NCBI RefSeq assembly: GCF_964204645.1
Contig: NC_134029.1
Coordinates: 11,648,850-11,708,849 of the forward strand
Source: Tubulanus polymorphus
Lineage: Eukaryota > Nemertea > Palaeonemertea > Tubulaniformes > Tubulanidae
DNA length: 60,000 nt
Reading direction: 5' to 3'
Part shown: piece by piece, positions 56,501 through 60,000 of the stretch
How positions within the stretch are numbered: position 1 is the stretch's first letter
How the letters are laid out: each line of letters starts with the position of its first letter
Program-made: the position numbers and the translations under genes
The notes under the pieces: generated by a model
What the model was told of the DNA's origin: nothing
The model's input: only the letters and a program-made list of their open reading frames with translations
Database searches by the model: none

Positions 56501-57078
56501 GATTGCTCCGCCGCCGCGATGGCCGTGATCTTCTCCTCTGCTGCAACGGCAGCAGCTCTTTTCGGTCGCACATTCGCTTCTCCCGCTGTTTTTGTAGCCG
56601 AATATTTCGATACGGATGCAAAATCGGTTGACGCATAAACTTCGAGAGGGTACAGTTTCGGCAACGCTCTATTCGTGTGACCTCTCGCGGTTTTTAACGA
56701 AACATTGCGTACTTTTCCGTCCTTTCCACGATGTAATTCCGTAATTACGCCAAGTCGCCATTTCAATCGTGGCCCATCATCGTGAATTTGAACGACCGAA
56801 CCTTTTTTCACTAATTCCGTATCAACTCCCTTACATTTCTGGTATTCGCACAAATTTAACAAGTATTCACCTTTCCAGCGTCTCTTATATTCACTGAGGA
56901 GCAAGGAAATATATTTCATCCCACGTGTTAACAATTCGCGAGTGACACAAAAGTTCGGATAATTCAACTCGTAATCTCGCACACTAGGTTGAGGTAACCC
57001 GGTTATCCGGTGACCGAACATTAACATGGATGGCGTCAAAGCTTCTAAATCTGAAACATCTGAAGTTAGATAGGTCAA
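56485..57078 (-). pseudogene. BEL integrase C-terminal region
   Basis: 197 codons: ALTPSMLMFGHRITGLPQPS, YKRRWKGEYLLNL, GSVVQIHDDGPRLKWRLGVI, then an Ala/Lys-rich end. This is the domain that follows the integrase core in Pao elements. The segment with the third catalytic Glu (PWQGGFYERLIG) lies just upstream at about 57170-57220 in a different frame, so the protein is broken. Confidence 0.75.
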
Positions 57079-57263
57079 CGGCCTATCATTTAAATGAGAT
57101 TCAACTTCAATTAAAAAAGTATTTAACTCATCATCGGTAAAGAGCTCTACCGAGTACTTTTTTTGTTATATTTTTCACCAACCCAATCAATCGTTCGTAA
57201 AACCCCCCTTGCCAGGGGGCCCTCTTAGCTATGAATTGCCATTTCACCCTGTTCACGGATAGA

Positions 57264-58427
57264 TTAGTCCGATACTTCAACCGAGTAAATAATTTCATCT
57301 AGAATTTTATTCGCCGATGTAAACGTTGTTGCGTTATCAGAAACACAAGTCCTCGGCAAACCTCTACGACCTGCAAACCTACGTAACGCTAACAAAAAAC
57401 AATCAGGAGTTAAATCCCGAACTAGCTCTAAATGCACCGCTCTACTGACCGCACATGTAAATAAACAAACGTGGCATTTAGAGGTTTCGCCACCAGATCC
57501 CTTAATCACAAGTGGACCTAAATAATCAATACCAGTATGGTGAAAGACTGGAACCTCTGAAACTCTGATACCAGGTAGTGAAGGAGGTAACGGTAAGAAA
57601 AAGGGTCTACCTTGCACACGTTTGCACTTACAGCATGATTTTAGTAGGTCCTTTACTCTTTGACGGATACTCGGTATCCAATATTTACATCGAATATCGG
57701 CAACAGTAGCATTAACGCCTTGATGCATTATTCTGAAATGTGATCGACGAATCACCAAATTGACATACTGGTGATATTTTGGAAGCAGTATTGGTCGTTT
57801 AGCCAAATCGTCCAAATCTGCATTCTCTAACCGACCATTCGAATGAATCAAGCCATCATTACCAATAAACAACTGTAAATCGTTTATCAACCTGTCAACA
57901 ACCGGAGCTCTAAATGACTTGTCACCCGACAATCGCGCAAACACCAGAGGATATTCTGATCTTTGAATACACAATAACCACACTTTCTCAGAATTGTTTA
58001 GATCATCAGCCGAAATACTGTCAAAGTTTCTATCAGAAACTTTTACCTTACAATTATTTATGAAACGAAGTACTAAGGTAGTCATTCTGAACAACTTAGT
58101 TAATGACGAGAAACCATCTGCATCTACTACTTTCGAAATGCCGACAGGTTCACTTTTTTCAATTGAAACATATTGTACACATGTAGATGTATTTATGTGT
58201 ATAATCGGAATTTGATTTATTCGATCTGCGATGTCAATTGGACCGCACAACCACTGCCCGTTAGAAAATAGGCATTGTGCAGATACGCCTCTAGTCAATA
58301 AATCAGCTGGATTTCTATCACCATTACAAAATTTCCACTTATCAAAGTCACAAATAGATTTTATAGCACGAATTCTATTGGCAACAAATTCTGGTAATTT
58401 TTTATCACTTCTCAGCCAACTCAACAC
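57264..58427 (-). pseudogene. BEL integrase: zinc finger and catalytic core
   Basis: 387 codons. ADLLTRG marks the RNase H-integrase linker. HFRIMHQG...CCKCKR forms the H-H-C-C zinc finger. GIDYLGPL and CVSDNATTFTS give the first two Asp of the D,D-35-E triad. The frame ends before the Glu. In a working element this enzyme joins the cDNA to the genome. Confidence 0.8.
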
Positions 58428-58812
58428 TCTGAAAATCCGAATAATATTGCGTTTCGATTACAGGATACGATTGTTTTAATTCATCACAAATATATTGCCC
58501 TAATTTAGCGCCTAACATCGCGGCCATGAGTTCTAAGCGTGGAATTGTGACCTGCTTCAACGGGGCTACCCGGCCACGACTCAATATGAATTGAATCTTA
58601 CCCCCTTGATCAAGATAAGCCACAGCGCCATAAGCCGGCTGACCGGCATCGACAAAAACATGTAATTTTACCGGTAAATTGGTATCGAATCCATACCATC
58701 TTGGTACGTGCATATTTCTGATCGCATAATTCAGATCTGAAACTATTCTTTGCCACTGCAGACCAAATTTCTGTGGTACTGCTGTATCCCAATCATATGA
58801 TTCTCTCCACAA
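58405..58812 (-). pseudogene. BEL RNase H region
   Basis: HVFVDAGQPAYGAVAYL has the first catalytic Asp; KQVTIPRLELMAAMLGA has the Glu. It overlaps the next frame by 23 bases, pointing to a shift between RNase H and integrase. Confidence 0.75.
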
Positions 58813-59742
58813 TGTTTGAGTTAATATTTTCCCTAATAGAAATTGGTAATATAAGACCTAACGGATCATAAATCTTGGCTAAATTTTGAACAATAGTCCG
58901 TTTCGTAGTACCAGAGAATTCGTCTAATATAACCTTTTCTTTGAAGGTGATAATATCTTGCTCAATACTCCAATTCAATCCTAAGACATTCACATGATTT
59001 GAATATTCCAATACTTTCTCAGATTCTGCCAATGAACGTACCTCTTCACTGTTTGAAGACCAGGACCTTAAATTCATTCCTGCTAGAGAAAAGATCTCTC
59101 TCGAAGACTTAAAATAATCTAAGCTATTCTCCTCGGAATTGCATGATGTCAGTATGTTATCTACGTAAATGTTTCGTAGAATATCGGAACTCGTTCGACA
59201 ATTTTCAGTTACTACCTGATTCCGTAAATGATGTAAAATTGTGCAATTCAAAATAAATGGAGAACAGGTAGCACCAAATAATACTCGTTTGAAACGATAA
59301 ATTACTAGTTCAGAATCTGGATTTCCTGGCTCTCTAAACCAAACGAATCTAGTTACATCCCTATCTTCAGGGTCGATGCCTATTTGGAGAAAGGCTTTTT
59401 CGATGTCCGCACAAAGACCAATCTCGTTCAATCTAAATCTCAATAAGATACCTGTGAGATCGTTCTGTAGAGCTGGACCAGGTTCTAAACTATCGTTCAA
59501 ACTAGGTGATCCAAAACTACAATCAAAAACAATTCGAATTGGAGTTGTATTCGATTGTCTGTACACAGGATGATGTGCCAAATAATGTACTCGTCTCGAT
59601 GATGGATGTAATCATCCACCGGAACAATCTCAATATAATCTCGTTTCAATTGCTCATCGATAATCTCCGAATAGATTTTAAGAATTTCCGGAGTTTTTGA
59701 AAGTTTCTTCAAAGTTGATTTAGTTCTATTTACACAGCACAA
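58793..59742 (-). pseudogene. BEL reverse transcriptase
   Basis: Frame 59742-59497 carries the connector before the RT (LKRDYIEIVPVDD). After a shift near 59581 the next frame has VFDCSFGSPSLNDSLEPGPA, CADIEKAFLQIGI (first catalytic Asp) and FGATCSPFILN; IYVDNILTSC is the YVDN form of the YxDD box common in Pao. Confidence 0.8.
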
Positions 59743-60000
59743 TAATTAGCTGTTAACGTATCATGTTCAGTTTTCCAAGGTAATTTCACATTGTATCGAC
59801 CGTCATTGTCTTTCCATATAAAATCACAAATGTACTTATCAACAAAACTCTCATCCGATAATTTTTAAATCCCAATTTCGTCACAATTCAAAGAAAATTC
59901 AGGGTATGACAAAACACTCATTATCGAAATTTTATCATTGGAAGTACCAGTCGGACCCGACACCAAATATCCAACACATGATTTTATAGCTACAGGACCT

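Larger units (their letters stand above)
56044..60000 (-). mobile_element. BEL/Pao LTR retrotransposon, partial (runs off the window)
   Basis: A minus-strand element inserted in a pearl-like repeat at 56044. From 60000 leftwards: end of the protease/linker region, reverse transcriptase, RNase H, integrase zinc finger and core, integrase C-terminal domain, and the 3' LTR. The order and the DUF1759/DUF5641-type sequences fit BEL/Pao. Shifts near 59581, 58800 and 57260 show this copy is disabled. The 5' LTR, gag and part of pol lie beyond the window. Confidence 0.85.

Noticed and set aside
56044-60000. Endogenous retrovirus with envelope
   Set aside because: The pol order and motifs are BEL/Pao; no envelope-like frame is seen between integrase and LTR.

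Overview
The window reads as one stretch of an intron-rich, AT-rich animal genome. Nothing in it looks bacterial or organellar. The backbone is a single host gene on the + strand: a class 5 P4-ATPase (ATP10-type phospholipid flippase). Sixteen in-frame exons run from about 1045 to the stop at 52711; the first exons lie upstream of the window. The marks are the phosphorylation motif DKTGTLT (1853-1873), ESPDE (20735-20749), KGAD (21218-21229), TGDK (23030-23041), GDGANDV across an exon junction at 24654/30129, and the C-terminal membrane helices. Every splice phase from exon 2 to exon 16 agrees, so the gene looks intact.

Almost everything else sits in its introns and is mobile DNA. The repeats resemble the molluscan 'pearl'/Helentron-type elements (5' hairpin, GTCCGTCC tract, core of ~150-bp tandem units), and ISL2EU, DIRS and BEL/Pao elements are also present. 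Together these suggest a marine lophotrochozoan, probably a mollusc. This is an inference from repeat style, not a species call.

Layout: 1-3017, ATP10 exons 1-4. 3291-3917, a TTAA-flanked piggyBac-like MITE. 4347-17440, an ISL2EU-type DNA transposon with AT target duplication and two broken convergent genes: SAP + YqaJ nuclease on +, THAP + DDE transposase on -. Its transposase is split by a 7.65-kb transposon (7801-15446, TA duplication) whose broken gene carries an LWHDHS motif I cannot place in a named superfamily. That element is itself split by a 1.79-kb Mutator-like element (9534-11326, 10-bp duplication). 18198-19473, a pearl-like element with its empty site preserved nearby. 20384-24654, ATP10 exons 5-11. 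24655-30128, decayed repeats plus a TIR element with AAGTGCACTT arrays (27981-29942). 30129-30331, exon 12. 30332-37701, a pearl-like repeat, LINE remnants and two copies of a mobile 'promoter + first exon' cassette. 37702-37902, exon 13. 37903-50041, a 1.26-kb foldback element, a DIRS retroelement (41327-46303) and repeats. 50042-52711, exons 14-16. 53869-54486, a Helitron-like element inside a pearl-like repeat. 56044-60000, a BEL/Pao LTR retrotransposon on -, running off the window.

The ATP10 gene and the mobile elements do not appear to cooperate; the gene hosts them. The most informative structure is the insertion order, because many insertions can be cut out on paper to recover a continuous older sequence.
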